Below, piece after piece: positions 25,714-35,524 of a stretch of DNA of 64,000 bases; position 1 is the first letter of the stretch; every line of letters starts with the position of its first letter. The translations under genes were made by a program, and so were the position numbers. Location: positions 372,001 to 436,000 of the forward strand of contig JAHBUP010000001.1 of assembly GCA_019638015.1 (NCBI GenBank), given 5' to 3'. The stretch comes from Melioribacteraceae bacterium (GTDB lineage: Bacteria; Bacteroidota; Ignavibacteria; Ignavibacteriales; Melioribacteraceae). The notes beneath the pieces are model-generated. The model was not told the DNA's origin and made no database searches. It was given only the letters and a program-made list of their open reading frames with translations.

Positions 25714-27188
25714 ATGTAGCCATCACTAAAACAACATCATTATACCCAGTTGAAGAACCTTTTAACCCAGACACTAGGTATCCGGAATATAGATTTGAGG
25801 AAATATCCAATAATCCTAATGAAGTTTATGCTGCTGTTAGGGAAAATTTTTATTTACTTGGTTATGATAAAGAAAACTTTGGAAAACCGAAATGGAACCC
25901 TTTAGGAAATTTAATTAAACCTGGTGATACAGTTTTTGTAAAGCCAAACTTTGTTGATCATAAACACCGTTTTACTGATGAAATATGGACGGTTATCACT
26001 CATCCCTCTGTCATAAGAGCAGTGTGTGATTATGTGTTTATCGCACTAGAAGGAAAAGGAAAAATTCTTATTGGAGACAATCCCCATGCAGATGCCAAAT
26101 TTAATATCATTAAAGAGATATGCCATTTAGATGAACTTTCAAATCTTTATAGTAAGAATAAATTGATCTGTGAAATTGTTGACTTAAGATATTGGCATGT
26201 TCCTAATTTAAAATACTATGGTTTTAAAGAAGGCCGCGTTGGTTTACCTGGTGATCCGCTCAAAGCTAGTAAATTAATTGTTGGGAGGGAATCTCTCCTC
26301 TCAAATCGATCAACAATTCTATTTAGAGGGACTTACACCGACAGGCTTGAAACAATAAAACAACACTTATTCAATAAACACACTTATGTTGTTTCCAATT
26401 CAATTTTAAGCACCGACGTTTACATCTCAATTCCGAAACTAAAATCACACGCAAAAGTCGGTGCAACATTAAATATAAAGGGATTGATTGGAACGATCGC
26501 AGATAAAAACGCTCTAGTTCATTGGTGCATTGGTTACCCGCTCCTTGGTGGAGACGAATATCCATCTCCGCAAAAAGTTAGAGACTATTTTAAGTTATAT
26601 TGGCAGCATTTACTTCTTGATTTACTTCCCAGCAGAGTTTATTTCTTTCTCAGAAACTTTTTTAATAATAATTGGATTGGAAAAGTTTACAATAGAATAA
26701 TTGATACCGATTACCAAAAAGAAAAAATGCTGCGCGGTGCTTGGGAAGGTAATGATACAACATGGCGAATGACTGTTGATGTTTTTAATGCAATTATTAA
26801 AGATTGCACAGGATTCAGAGGAAAGAAAGGATGGCAATTAAGAACATTCTCGGTAGTTGATGGAATAGTAGGAGGTGACACTGATGGTCCACATTTCCCA
26901 GACAAAGTTGAACCGAAAGTTATCGTCTCGGGAGAAGACTTTATTGCTGTAGATGCGGTTTGCATACGATTGATGGATTTTAATATCGATATTGTAAAAT
27001 ATCTGAAACATCTGTTGCAACAATATAGAATTTTATTAAGTGAAATCTCGATCAGGTCGAACCAATTTGCGGCACAAAACTTTTTTGATAAGGATAAAAG
27101 CTATCTGAGATTTAAGCCTCCTTATAGGTGGCCAAGTTTGAGTTTGAAAAATATTAAACCGGGAAAGTCGTTTCTTTCTGCAAAATAA
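25710..27188 (+). CDS. DUF362 family protein
   Basis: The 492-residue product matches the DUF362 pattern: an N-terminal KPGDTVFVKPNFVDHKH, a middle ISIPKLKSHAKVGATLNIKGLIGTI, and VVDGIVGGDTDGPHFPDKVEPKVIVSGEDFIAVDAVCIRLM. Members are of unsettled function; many carry an added ferredoxin-like [4Fe-4S] part, but no CxxCxxC run is seen here. The protein is longer than the minimal domain (about 300), with extra sequence between about 170 and 330. The ATGA overlap with the AsnB-like gene ties it to the same pathway. An 88-base gap follows. Confidence 0.8.
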   Translation: MNVAITKTTSLYPVEEPFNPDTRYPEYRFEEISNNPNEVYAAVRENFYLLGYDKENFGKPKWNPLGNLIKPGDTVFVKPNFVDHKHRFTDEIWTVITHPSVIRAVCDYVFIALEGKGKILIGDNPHADAKFNIIKEICHLDELSNLYSKNKLICEIVDLRYWHVPNLKYYGFKEGRVGLPGDPLKASKLIVGRESLLSNRSTILFRGTYTDRLETIKQHLFNKHTYVVSNSILSTDVYISIPKLKSHAKVGATLNIKGLIGTIADKNALVHWCIGYPLLGGDEYPSPQKVRDYFKLYWQHLLLDLLPSRVYFFLRNFFNNNWIGKVYNRIIDTDYQKEKMLRGAWEGNDTTWRMTVDVFNAIIKDCTGFRGKKGWQLRTFSVVDGIVGGDTDGPHFPDKVEPKVIVSGEDFIAVDAVCIRLMDFNIDIVKYLKHLLQQYRILLSEISIRSNQFAAQNFFDKDKSYLRFKPPYRWPSLSLKNIKPGKSFLSAK

Positions 27189-27218
27189 ATCATAAGCATG
27201 ATTATTATTCTAATTAAT

Positions 27219-27230
27219 GTAGAAGGATGT
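27219..27230 (+). promoter_or_regulatory. CsrA-type recognition sequence in the leader of the 1646-residue enzyme
   Basis: GTAGAAGGATGT matches 11 of 12 positions of the CsrA consensus RUACARGGAUGU. It lies 47 bases upstream of the start codon at 27277 and between the DUF362 stop and that gene. Only a weak AT stem can be drawn around it, and it does not cover the ribosome site (TGAGG at 27264-27268). This is a prediction from the known consensus. Confidence 0.4.
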
Positions 27231-27276
27231 TATTGAATATAGTAAACAAAGAATTATTACAAATGAGGCTAATAAA

Positions 27277-30200
27277 ATGGGTGAACCCATAAATCATAAT
27301 CTAAAAATTGCATTGTATGCTACAGTTCCATTTCAGCTTAGAGTCTTAGAGCCAATAGCAAAAGGATTTGAAGCTAAACTTATTAGTTTCGATGCCGAAG
27401 AAATTAAAGTATGGAATCCGGATATAATTGTCGTTACCGCCGAACATGAAATTTCACTTTTCAGAACCTACTGCGATGAAACAAAATGCGCTTTAGTAGC
27501 GTTGCGTCATGGAGCTGGATTTAAATATGTTAAACCTCCACAAGAATATGCTCAAGCAGATTATATCTGTGGAAGTGAATGGGATCAAAAGGATTTTGAA
27601 CGTGGCGGGATAAGACCCCGTAAAAAGTTTTTACTCACAGGAAATGCTTGGGTTGATGGAGTTTTTAATGTGCCAAATAGAAAGCCCAATACTAATTCCC
27701 CCACATTCTTGTTTGCTCCAACATGGAATCCCGACACAAGTGCTGCAAAATTTTTTAAAGGAAAATTGATACCATTAATTAGAAGAGTATTTCCTGAATC
27801 CAAAATTGTACTTCGCCCTCATCCCAACATATTAACATACAATCACAAGTACCTTATGAAATTTGCCGATTTATATAAAAGCTGGATTAATGATTGGCAG
27901 CAAGCTATAGCTTATGGTAATGTAGAGTTTATTGATGATCCCCAAATAGCTCTTCCCACTTTATTTGATAAAACTGACGTTATGATTAGCGATGCCTCAA
28001 CTGCAATTTTCGAGTTTATGGCACTTAGTCGGCCTATTCTTCTGTATACAAGTACATCCAAGCCAGATATAGATAATTATGATCCGGAAGCAATGGGAAA
28101 CAAATTAAGAAATGTTGGTAAAGAGTTTTCAAATGAAGATGAATTTGTTGAGTCACTAATTTCTTTGTTTGATGACCATGAAAAGTTATTCTTGAAAAAT
28201 CAAATACATTATTCAAACGAGATATTCGGCAAATATAAAGATGGTAAGTCAACCGGTCGAGTTATCGATGTAATTAATAATCTAGAAGAGAGAAATAATA
28301 TGAAGAAAGAAAAACCGGTGTTGAAAATTACTAAAGCACATGGCGATGGATCGGTTTTAATGGATATTGGTAATGAGTCGGAATTTGCAAAGGCAATAAA
28401 TGAACTGTTTCAAAAAATAAGACCCCAAAAAATTATTGAAACTGGAACTCATCTAGGAACAGGAACAACTACTATTATTGCTAACAGTTTAAAGGCGCTT
28501 GGTTTAACCGACGCAATTATTCATACTATAGAAGTAAACCCAGATTACTGCTCTCATGCTTTCAATTACTTTGTAGATAGCGGTTTGATTAAGCAAGTAT
28601 ATCTAAATTCTGGTTTGTCTGTTCCCCGCTCAATACTTCCAACTCTTGAAGAGATTAAGAACTCAACTATTGATAATATTGAATATCAAGGAATTTATAT
28701 TGATCACTATGAGCAAGAACGAGCTGACCTCTATTACAAGGAAACTGATTTTAACGATACTCCTGATGATTTGTTGGGCAAGTGTTTAAAGGAATTTGAT
28801 TACAAACCCGACTTCGTTCTACTTGATAGCGCTGGGCACATGGGTTTCATCGAGTTTCAATATTTAATTAATCAGATCGAAAGTGAATGCTACATTGCAT
28901 TGGATGATGTATATCATATTAAGCATCACAAAAGTTTTCTATCAATGCAATCAGATTCAAGATTCGAATTGATTGTTTCATCGAAAGAAAAATTTGGATT
29001 CTGTATAGCTAAGTTCACTCCTAAACAGTTAAAAAAGAAGAAACAAGTTGTTAAAGAAAATGTTTTTCTTTCTAAACAAATAAAACCATTGCCTAACAAT
29101 ATTGTTGCAATAGGTCTTGTTGAGCATATTGGTGATATTATCGCTTGCGAGCCAGTCTCACGTTATGTTCGCAACATTTTCCCTGATGCCTATATTGTTT
29201 GGATTACCAAGCCAAGTTATAAAGATTTAATCGAATCTAATCCCCACATAAACGAAGCCTATACTGTCAGTTGTTTAACGGAATGGATTTTCTTGAAGAA
29301 TAGCGGTCTCTTTCAAGAGGTGATTGATCTTCATATTCAAAATAGAGTATGTCCAACATGTGATGTACCTTTAGAAAAAGTGGAAGGTAGAGTAGATATC
29401 ACACTTGAAAACTATTACAATCATGGTAATCTACTCTCTGCATTTTGCCAGAATGCCGGATTACCGATACTGACTGATGCCCCCCAAGTCTATATCAGAG
29501 ATTTTGAAAGGAAGGGCGTTGACTTAATAGGGCTTCCAAAGGAGTTTATCGTTTTTCATTGTCTATCAAATGAATATACTCGCGACTGGAAGGATGAAAA
29601 TTGGATTGAGCTTGCTCATAAGATTAAGAATAAATGGAATTTGCAAATTGTTGAAGTAGGTCATCGTTCAGTTTTATCAAAGGATAAGACGTTGTACACA
29701 ATTAATCTTTGTGGAAGACTTTCTATACTTCAAACTGCAGAAGTAGTCAACCGAGCTAAAGTGTTTATCGGTATTGATAGCGCGATTGCTCACGCGGCTA
29801 ATGCGGTTAATACTTATGGAATTATTTTATTAGGCGAATATCGGGCCTTCAAAAAATATACGCCGTATAGTGGTAATTATGGAGTTGGAATAAATTCTGA
29901 ACTTGTATATGCCGTACATGGTCCGGCATCTGAAATTCCAGTTATTAAAGTTCTATTTGCCGTTGAAAAAGCACTACAAATTGTATCGTTACAAAAAGAG
30001 AAAAAAAAGGAACCGGAATTTTTTACGACTCAATATGAGCGCAATACACATAAAGATTTGGTGAAAGATTTTCTTAAACAGAATCCTTTCCGATTGATAT
30101 CCCTATATCTACCACAATTTCATCCATTCCCAGAAAATGATAGCTGGTGGGGAAAAGGATTTACCGAATGGACAAATGTAAGTAAAGCTAAACCACTCTT

Positions 30201-32217
30201 CCCCGGGCATTATCAACCACATCTTCCATCTGATCTTGGTTTTTACGATTTACGATTAGATGAATCTAGAATAGCACAAGCTGAATTAGCAAAGCAATAT
30301 GGTCTTGAAGGATTTTGCTATTACCATTACTGGTTCAATGGAAGAAGACTTTTAGAAAGACCTTTTAATGAAGTATTGAAATCGGGAAAGCCGGACTTAC
30401 CATTTTGTTTGGCCTGGGCAAATGAGAATTGGACAAAGCGATGGGATGGCAGAGAGGCTGAAATGCTGCAAGAGCAAGTCTATGGAGGTGAGGAAGATGC
30501 AATCAATCATTTCAAATGGCTTTATCCGGCATTTATTGATAAACGCTATATAAGAATTGATAACAAACCGATATTCATGATTTACAGGCCCTCAGCGATT
30601 CCTGACTTAAATAAAGTAATAGAAATCTGGCGTGAACTAGCAAAACGTTCTGGAGTTGGTGCTATTTATTTAGTTGCTATGAGAACTGGATTTGAAAAGT
30701 ATCCAAACAATTATTGGTTAAGTCAAGGATTCGATGCCGAACTGGTTTTCCAACCTGGTACGGGAGATATTAATAAATTTAATAAATGGCAGTCAATTCA
30801 AAGTTTGGGTGGAGTTGAATTTGCCAATACTCAAGCAATTGTAATCGATTATGAAAAAGCATGGCCAATTATGGCATCGGAAGTTACTAAAGAAGATCCC
30901 GGATTTGCATGTGTTGTGCCTTCGTGGGATAATACTGCACGTAGAGCAAAAATTGGTGCATGGATACTTCACAACTCTACACCACAAGAATATCAAAAGT
31001 GGTTAATGCATGAAATGAGCCGGGTACTTGAAAGAGATAGTGATAAACGAGTTGTTTTCATAAATGCGTGGAATGAATGGGCTGAAGGAAACCATCTTGA
31101 GCCTGATATGAAACATGGGCATGGCTATTTAGAAGCTACCAGTTTGGCTGTAACCAATACTCTAGCGAACCTGGCTAAGACAGCAATTTCAAAGGGCGAT
31201 TTAGAAACTGCCGAAAGTTATTGCAATATGGCATTATTTAAATATTCTTCCATCGAGGCAAAAAGTCATCACAGCTTTATTGAAAATTCTGTATCAAATC
31301 AAACTGGTCATAAAGAAAATCGCTTCTGCTTCGATAAGAATTTATCAGAGATACATTTGCTACTCGGAATCGTAAATTCTGTAAGAGAAGAAAAAAACCG
31401 GGCACTCTTTCATTATGAACAAGCTATTGCCTTTAATAGAGGCAATGTGCTAGCAAGTGTTTGTTATGCAGACCTTTGTGACGAAGTTAATCTGAACGAT
31501 AATGTGACAAATACTTATCAAAATCTGTTTTTACATGAAGATCATACAAAAATACTAATGACACTTGGACGACTGCTTGATTTAGTCGGAAATAAAAATG
31601 CAATTCTATTCATAAAGTCTGCTATAGAAAAAGGTATACAAGACTCTGATATTGACCATCTTTCTGAACATGAACTTAAGCTGCTGCAATTCGGTGGTTT
31701 GCCTCATTTCGGCAGTTCGGTTAATAGTGCAATTAATGTTTTCAAGGGTGTATCATTCTTTCATCAAGCAAACATTAATTTGAATAAAAGTAATTATGCA
31801 GAAGCAAAGAAATGTTTTATTGAAGCAATGAAGCTATTGCCAAATCATACAACCTCACTTGCTGGGTATGCAATTGCATTAAAACAACTTGGTGAATCCG
31901 ATGCTGCTATAGAAACAATGATAAAAGCTATCTCATTAGAGCCCACTAACAATCAGCTCATAAAAATTCTTGCTGATCTGCACTCAGAGTTGGGGAATTA
32001 TAAGGAAGCAATTCATATATACAGACAGTTACTGACATTCGAACCAGACAATACCGATTTGTTAATGTCTGTTGCTAAACTTCAAGTAACATTAGGCGAT
32101 TATAATTCAGCAGAAAAGCTTATTAGGCATGTGTTGGAAATTGAACCTAAGAATCAATTAGCCCTGGAACTAAAAATAGTTTTGTCGGAAAAAAACTATT
32201 CCGCTAAAAAAGTTTAA
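27277..32217 (+). CDS. Five-module glycan enzyme: TagB/F-like, methyltransferase, GT9-like, WbsX-like, TPR
   Basis: One 1646-residue frame. Residues 1-340 resemble CDP-glycerol glycerophosphotransferases (FLFAPTWNPD, KIVLRPHPNI, DVMISDASTAIFEFMALSRP). Residues 348-585 form a class I methyltransferase-like fold (IIETGTHLGTGTTTII, FVLLDSAGHMGF, ALDDVYHIKHHKS). Residues 608-905 are heptosyltransferase-like GT9 (VEHIGDIIACEPVSRYVR, GIDSAIAHAANAV). Residues 936-1295 are WbsX-like (YLPQFHPFPENDSWWGKGFTEW split over the start, LAWANENWTKRWDG, FINAWNEWAEGNHLEPD). Residues 1300-1646 are TPR repeats. It has no signal or membrane helix, so it is cytoplasmic. Its place before flagellin suggests filament modification, but surface polysaccharide synthesis is the alternative. 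Confidence 0.85.
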   Translation: MGEPINHNLKIALYATVPFQLRVLEPIAKGFEAKLISFDAEEIKVWNPDIIVVTAEHEISLFRTYCDETKCALVALRHGAGFKYVKPPQEYAQADYICGSEWDQKDFERGGIRPRKKFLLTGNAWVDGVFNVPNRKPNTNSPTFLFAPTWNPDTSAAKFFKGKLIPLIRRVFPESKIVLRPHPNILTYNHKYLMKFADLYKSWINDWQQAIAYGNVEFIDDPQIALPTLFDKTDVMISDASTAIFEFMALSRPILLYTSTSKPDIDNYDPEAMGNKLRNVGKEFSNEDEFVESLISLFDDHEKLFLKNQIHYSNEIFGKYKDGKSTGRVIDVINNLEERNNMKKEKPVLKITKAHGDGSVLMDIGNESEFAKAINELFQKIRPQKIIETGTHLGTGTTTIIANSLKALGLTDAIIHTIEVNPDYCSHAFNYFVDSGLIKQVYLNSGLSVPRSILPTLEEIKNSTIDNIEYQGIYIDHYEQERADLYYKETDFNDTPDDLLGKCLKEFDYKPDFVLLDSAGHMGFIEFQYLINQIESECYIALDDVYHIKHHKSFLSMQSDSRFELIVSSKEKFGFCIAKFTPKQLKKKKQVVKENVFLSKQIKPLPNNIVAIGLVEHIGDIIACEPVSRYVRNIFPDAYIVWITKPSYKDLIESNPHINEAYTVSCLTEWIFLKNSGLFQEVIDLHIQNRVCPTCDVPLEKVEGRVDITLENYYNHGNLLSAFCQNAGLPILTDAPQVYIRDFERKGVDLIGLPKEFIVFHCLSNEYTRDWKDENWIELAHKIKNKWNLQIVEVGHRSVLSKDKTLYTINLCGRLSILQTAEVVNRAKVFIGIDSAIAHAANAVNTYGIILLGEYRAFKKYTPYSGNYGVGINSELVYAVHGPASEIPVIKVLFAVEKALQIVSLQKEKKKEPEFFTTQYERNTHKDLVKDFLKQNPFRLISLYLPQFHPFPENDSWWGKGFTEWTNVSKAKPLFPGHYQPHLPSDLGFYDLRLDESRIAQAELAKQYGLEGFCYYHYWFNGRRLLERPFNEVLKSGKPDLPFCLAWANENWTKRWDGREAEMLQEQVYGGEEDAINHFKWLYPAFIDKRYIRIDNKPIFMIYRPSAIPDLNKVIEIWRELAKRSGVGAIYLVAMRTGFEKYPNNYWLSQGFDAELVFQPGTGDINKFNKWQSIQSLGGVEFANTQAIVIDYEKAWPIMASEVTKEDPGFACVVPSWDNTARRAKIGAWILHNSTPQEYQKWLMHEMSRVLERDSDKRVVFINAWNEWAEGNHLEPDMKHGHGYLEATSLAVTNTLANLAKTAISKGDLETAESYCNMALFKYSSIEAKSHHSFIENSVSNQTGHKENRFCFDKNLSEIHLLLGIVNSVREEKNRALFHYEQAIAFNRGNVLASVCYADLCDEVNLNDNVTNTYQNLFLHEDHTKILMTLGRLLDLVGNKNAILFIKSAIEKGIQDSDIDHLSEHELKLLQFGGLPHFGSSVNSAINVFKGVSFFHQANINLNKSNYAEAKKCFIEAMKLLPNHTTSLAGYAIALKQLGESDAAIETMIKAISLEPTNNQLIKILADLHSELGNYKEAIHIYRQLLTFEPDNTDLLMSVAKLQVTLGDYNSAEKLIRHVLEIEPKNQLALELKIVLSEKNYSAKKV

Positions 32218-32260
32218 TCATAAAAAATATTTGTGCAATGCTTGTTTATAAAACATCAAA

Positions 32261-35200
32261 ATGGATATCAGTATGAAAAAAGGTAAAGCTCCAAAAACAG
32301 CTGAAGTAAAAAATGCGGATGTGGTATCTCAAGAAAATAATTACGAAAAAATTGCTTGTCCATATTGTTTAAGTATTAGAGCTGATGTTTATAGAAAAGC
32401 ATCTGATATTGTTAAGTGCTCAAATTGTGGTACTGTATATTTAAGGACACGCCTGAAGCAAGAGGCCATGGAATTGTTATATCAATCTTACAATACAGAC
32501 GCTCCACAAATGTTTCTACCTAAAGACCAAAACGAAATTAAAAATAGTATGTTGAGGAGAGATTACTGGATTAAAGAAATACTTCAGTACACTAAAGCAG
32601 AGGGTAATATACTGGATATTGGTTGTGGCTGGGGAGCATTCCTTGATAACGCCCGAACTTATGGGTTCTCTCCTCGTGGAATTGAAATAACAAAGAAGGG
32701 CGCGGATTTTGCAAAAACTAAACTAAACATTAATGCAACAAGCGATCAATTTTTAGATACTCCACTCGAAAAAAAATCATTTAAAGTAATAACTCTGAAT
32801 CACGTTTTGGAACATTTGCCTGAACCCAAAATGGCGATGGAGAAAATTTATGATTTGTTGATTCCGGGCGGACTGTTTTGTGGAATTGTTCCCAATGTTG
32901 AATCGCTTTGTTCATTTTTTATGGGTGATGCATGGGAATGGCTCGATCCATTCTATCATTATGTCCATTATTCACCAACTACAGTCAGAAAGCATTTAGA
33001 AAATGCCGGATTTGTGATTGAGAAAATATATACTGCTTCGGGAGATTACAATCGGGCTGAACTTGCGAATGTATTGAAGACACATTACCGCCCCTCTCAT
33101 CATGGAATGATTCCAGAAATAATCAAAAAAATTGAGATGAATGGACAAGGAGAGGAAATTAGGTTTATAGCCAGGAAGCCTGCAGAAAAAGAAATAAAAA
33201 TAAATGAATCAAATGATTATTCTATTGTAAAATCGAGAAATAAAAATCATGCTGCTTATACAGCCTCAATAATAATTCCGGTTTATAATAAAGTTGAGTA
33301 TACTCAAAAATGTTTGGAAACTATCTATTCAATTAAAAATGGAATTGATGATTTTGAAGTGCTGGTTGTAAATAATGCGTCGAGTGATGAAACAGCCAAG
33401 TTTCTTGAACTAGCCTGTTCAGAATATCATGATCTAAAAGTTGTGAATAATTCGATTAACAAACGATTTGCCGGTGCGTGCAATACTGGTGCCCTTAATG
33501 CAGAAGCTGAATTTTTAGTTTTTTTGAATAATGATACTGTCCCGGAAGAAAATTGGCTCTTATATGGAATTAATAGATTAAAGATAGATCATACTGTTGG
33601 AATTGTTGGATCAAAATTACTTTACCCAGATAGAACCATTCAACATTGCGGTGTTGAGTATTTGTTGAATGTTCATCATGAATATCCGATTTGGCCAGTA
33701 CACCGCTTTCTTGGGTTGAAAGAGGATGATCCACTTGTTAATCAAGGTGGATTTGTTGAATCTGTTACTGGTGCATGCTTGTTTATACCAAATAGATTAT
33801 TCAAGGAAATAGAAGGATTTGATGAAGGTTACTCAATGTATTTCGAGGATCTTGACTTATGCTTTAAATCGATGAAAGCAGAAAAGAAAATCTTTTACGA
33901 ACCCAACTCAGTCGTTATTCACTTTGAAGGTAAATCTACCCCTGATGAAGCGTTGCGTTACAAACTGAGTACTAATGCTGCTAAAAGATTTTATGAAAAA
34001 TGGCAACTAGAAATTACATCACTTACAGAATTTAAGAAACAACAGGATGTTTCCGTTGAATATGATTACCCTCTTAGTTATGCACAAACATTTGAGACTA
34101 ATAAACGTACTATTAATTTTTTAGTCGAATCTTCAAGATATAATGAAGCAAACGACCTATTAAATGAATTAAAGAAATTTATTCCATCTGATCCGGTGAT
34201 TCTTGATTATGAAGAACGATTTAAAATATTAAACTCTAGTAAAGAAGAGAGATCATTAAGTTCAATTAATGATATTTATGATAGTAAGCTAAAGCATACT
34301 CAAGTATCAATTCTAACACTTACGTACAATGCACTTGAATATACCAAGGAGTTTATCTCCTCGCTACTACAACACTCTACCTTAGATTATGAGTTGATAG
34401 TAATCGATAATAATAGTTCAGATGAAACAGTTAACTATCTTAAATCTATTGAAAAGAATTATGAAAATATTAGAGTAATTCTGAATAAAGAAAACATCGG
34501 CTTTCCAGCGGCAATAAACCAAGGACTATTAGAATGTAATGGAAAATATATCATCATTGTGAATAACGATATTGTAGTTACTAAGAGATGGCTGGAGAGC
34601 TTGATAGAAGTGGCCGAATCTGATCCGAAAATCGGATTGGTCGGTCCAATCAGCAACGAAGTAAGCGGGCTGCAAAAAGATGAGAATGCCAAGTACAAAT
34701 CAATTGAAGAAATGCATAAGTATGCGGCGAATGTGACAAAAACGAATAAGGGGGAAATATTAAATTTCCCGCGCATAGCATTTTTATGCACCCTGATTAA
34801 AAAAGAAGTGATTGAAAAAATTGGCGGACTCGATGAACGTTTTACACCAGGTAATTATGAGGATGATGATTTTTGTCTTCGTGCTCAATTAGCCGGATTT
34901 AAGACCGTTATAGCAAAGGATGTTTTTATTCATCATTACGGTTCAAAGAGTTTTAAGGCAGAAGGTATTAAAAAATATGCAGACCAACTTGAAATAAACA
35001 AACAAAAATTCATCGGGAAATGGGGTGTGACTCCTGATGAATTGTGGATTCAACGAAAGGAGATTAAACCTCATCAATATTATTATCCAATTAATAAAAA
35101 TAAATTTGATGAGCATTTTGAACGTGCTAAAATATTACTGGCAGATCAAGAATTAGATTTGGCATGTGAATCGATACAAAAAGCTTTGGAAAACTTTAAT

Positions 35201-35524
35201 GAGGTGGAGAATAGAAAAAACCAAATTGAGTTGAATGATTTATTGGATCTAGCTGGTAACCTTGCTTTAGCAAATGGTGATATTGAATTAGCTCAAAAAT
35301 ATTTTGAAGAGGAATTGAATATCCAACCAAATTCATCAACCGCCTGTGCCGGACTCGGAGAAGTATTTGCAGTACAAGGTTTATTTGAGAATGCTAAAAC
35401 CATGTTCGAGTGGGCAATTAAAAATGATCCCAATAATCAAACGGCAATTGATTCACTCGCATTAACAAATAAAGAGCTGGGATTTGAACCAATTCACAAT
35501 TCATTGGAAGAAGAGACAGCATGA
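32261..35524 (+). CDS. Zinc-ribbon methyltransferase fused to two GT2 domains and TPR
   Basis: The 1087-residue protein has four parts. Residues about 33-62 hold a CPYC-N20-CSNC zinc-ribbon pattern. Residues 115-260 are a Methyltransf_23-like domain (ILDIGCGWGAFLDNA, NHVLEHLPEP). Residues 335-600 (ASIIIPVYNKVEYTQKCLETI, FLNNDTVPEENWL, GFDEGYSMYFEDLDLC) and 680-920 (VSILTLTYNALEYTKEFISSL, IVNNDIVVTKRWL) are two GT2 glycosyltransferases with DxD-like motifs NND. The end (950-1080) is TPR-like. The start could also be the ATG at 32273. The ATGA overlap with the next gene indicates one unit. It likely adds a methylated sugar pair. Confidence 0.87.
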   Translation: MDISMKKGKAPKTAEVKNADVVSQENNYEKIACPYCLSIRADVYRKASDIVKCSNCGTVYLRTRLKQEAMELLYQSYNTDAPQMFLPKDQNEIKNSMLRRDYWIKEILQYTKAEGNILDIGCGWGAFLDNARTYGFSPRGIEITKKGADFAKTKLNINATSDQFLDTPLEKKSFKVITLNHVLEHLPEPKMAMEKIYDLLIPGGLFCGIVPNVESLCSFFMGDAWEWLDPFYHYVHYSPTTVRKHLENAGFVIEKIYTASGDYNRAELANVLKTHYRPSHHGMIPEIIKKIEMNGQGEEIRFIARKPAEKEIKINESNDYSIVKSRNKNHAAYTASIIIPVYNKVEYTQKCLETIYSIKNGIDDFEVLVVNNASSDETAKFLELACSEYHDLKVVNNSINKRFAGACNTGALNAEAEFLVFLNNDTVPEENWLLYGINRLKIDHTVGIVGSKLLYPDRTIQHCGVEYLLNVHHEYPIWPVHRFLGLKEDDPLVNQGGFVESVTGACLFIPNRLFKEIEGFDEGYSMYFEDLDLCFKSMKAEKKIFYEPNSVVIHFEGKSTPDEALRYKLSTNAAKRFYEKWQLEITSLTEFKKQQDVSVEYDYPLSYAQTFETNKRTINFLVESSRYNEANDLLNELKKFIPSDPVILDYEERFKILNSSKEERSLSSINDIYDSKLKHTQVSILTLTYNALEYTKEFISSLLQHSTLDYELIVIDNNSSDETVNYLKSIEKNYENIRVILNKENIGFPAAINQGLLECNGKYIIIVNNDIVVTKRWLESLIEVAESDPKIGLVGPISNEVSGLQKDENAKYKSIEEMHKYAANVTKTNKGEILNFPRIAFLCTLIKKEVIEKIGGLDERFTPGNYEDDDFCLRAQLAGFKTVIAKDVFIHHYGSKSFKAEGIKKYADQLEINKQKFIGKWGVTPDELWIQRKEIKPHQYYYPINKNKFDEHFERAKILLADQELDLACESIQKALENFNEVENRKNQIELNDLLDLAGNLALANGDIELAQKYFEEELNIQPNSSTACAGLGEVFAVQGLFENAKTMFEWAIKNDPNNQTAIDSLALTNKELGFEPIHNSLEEETA

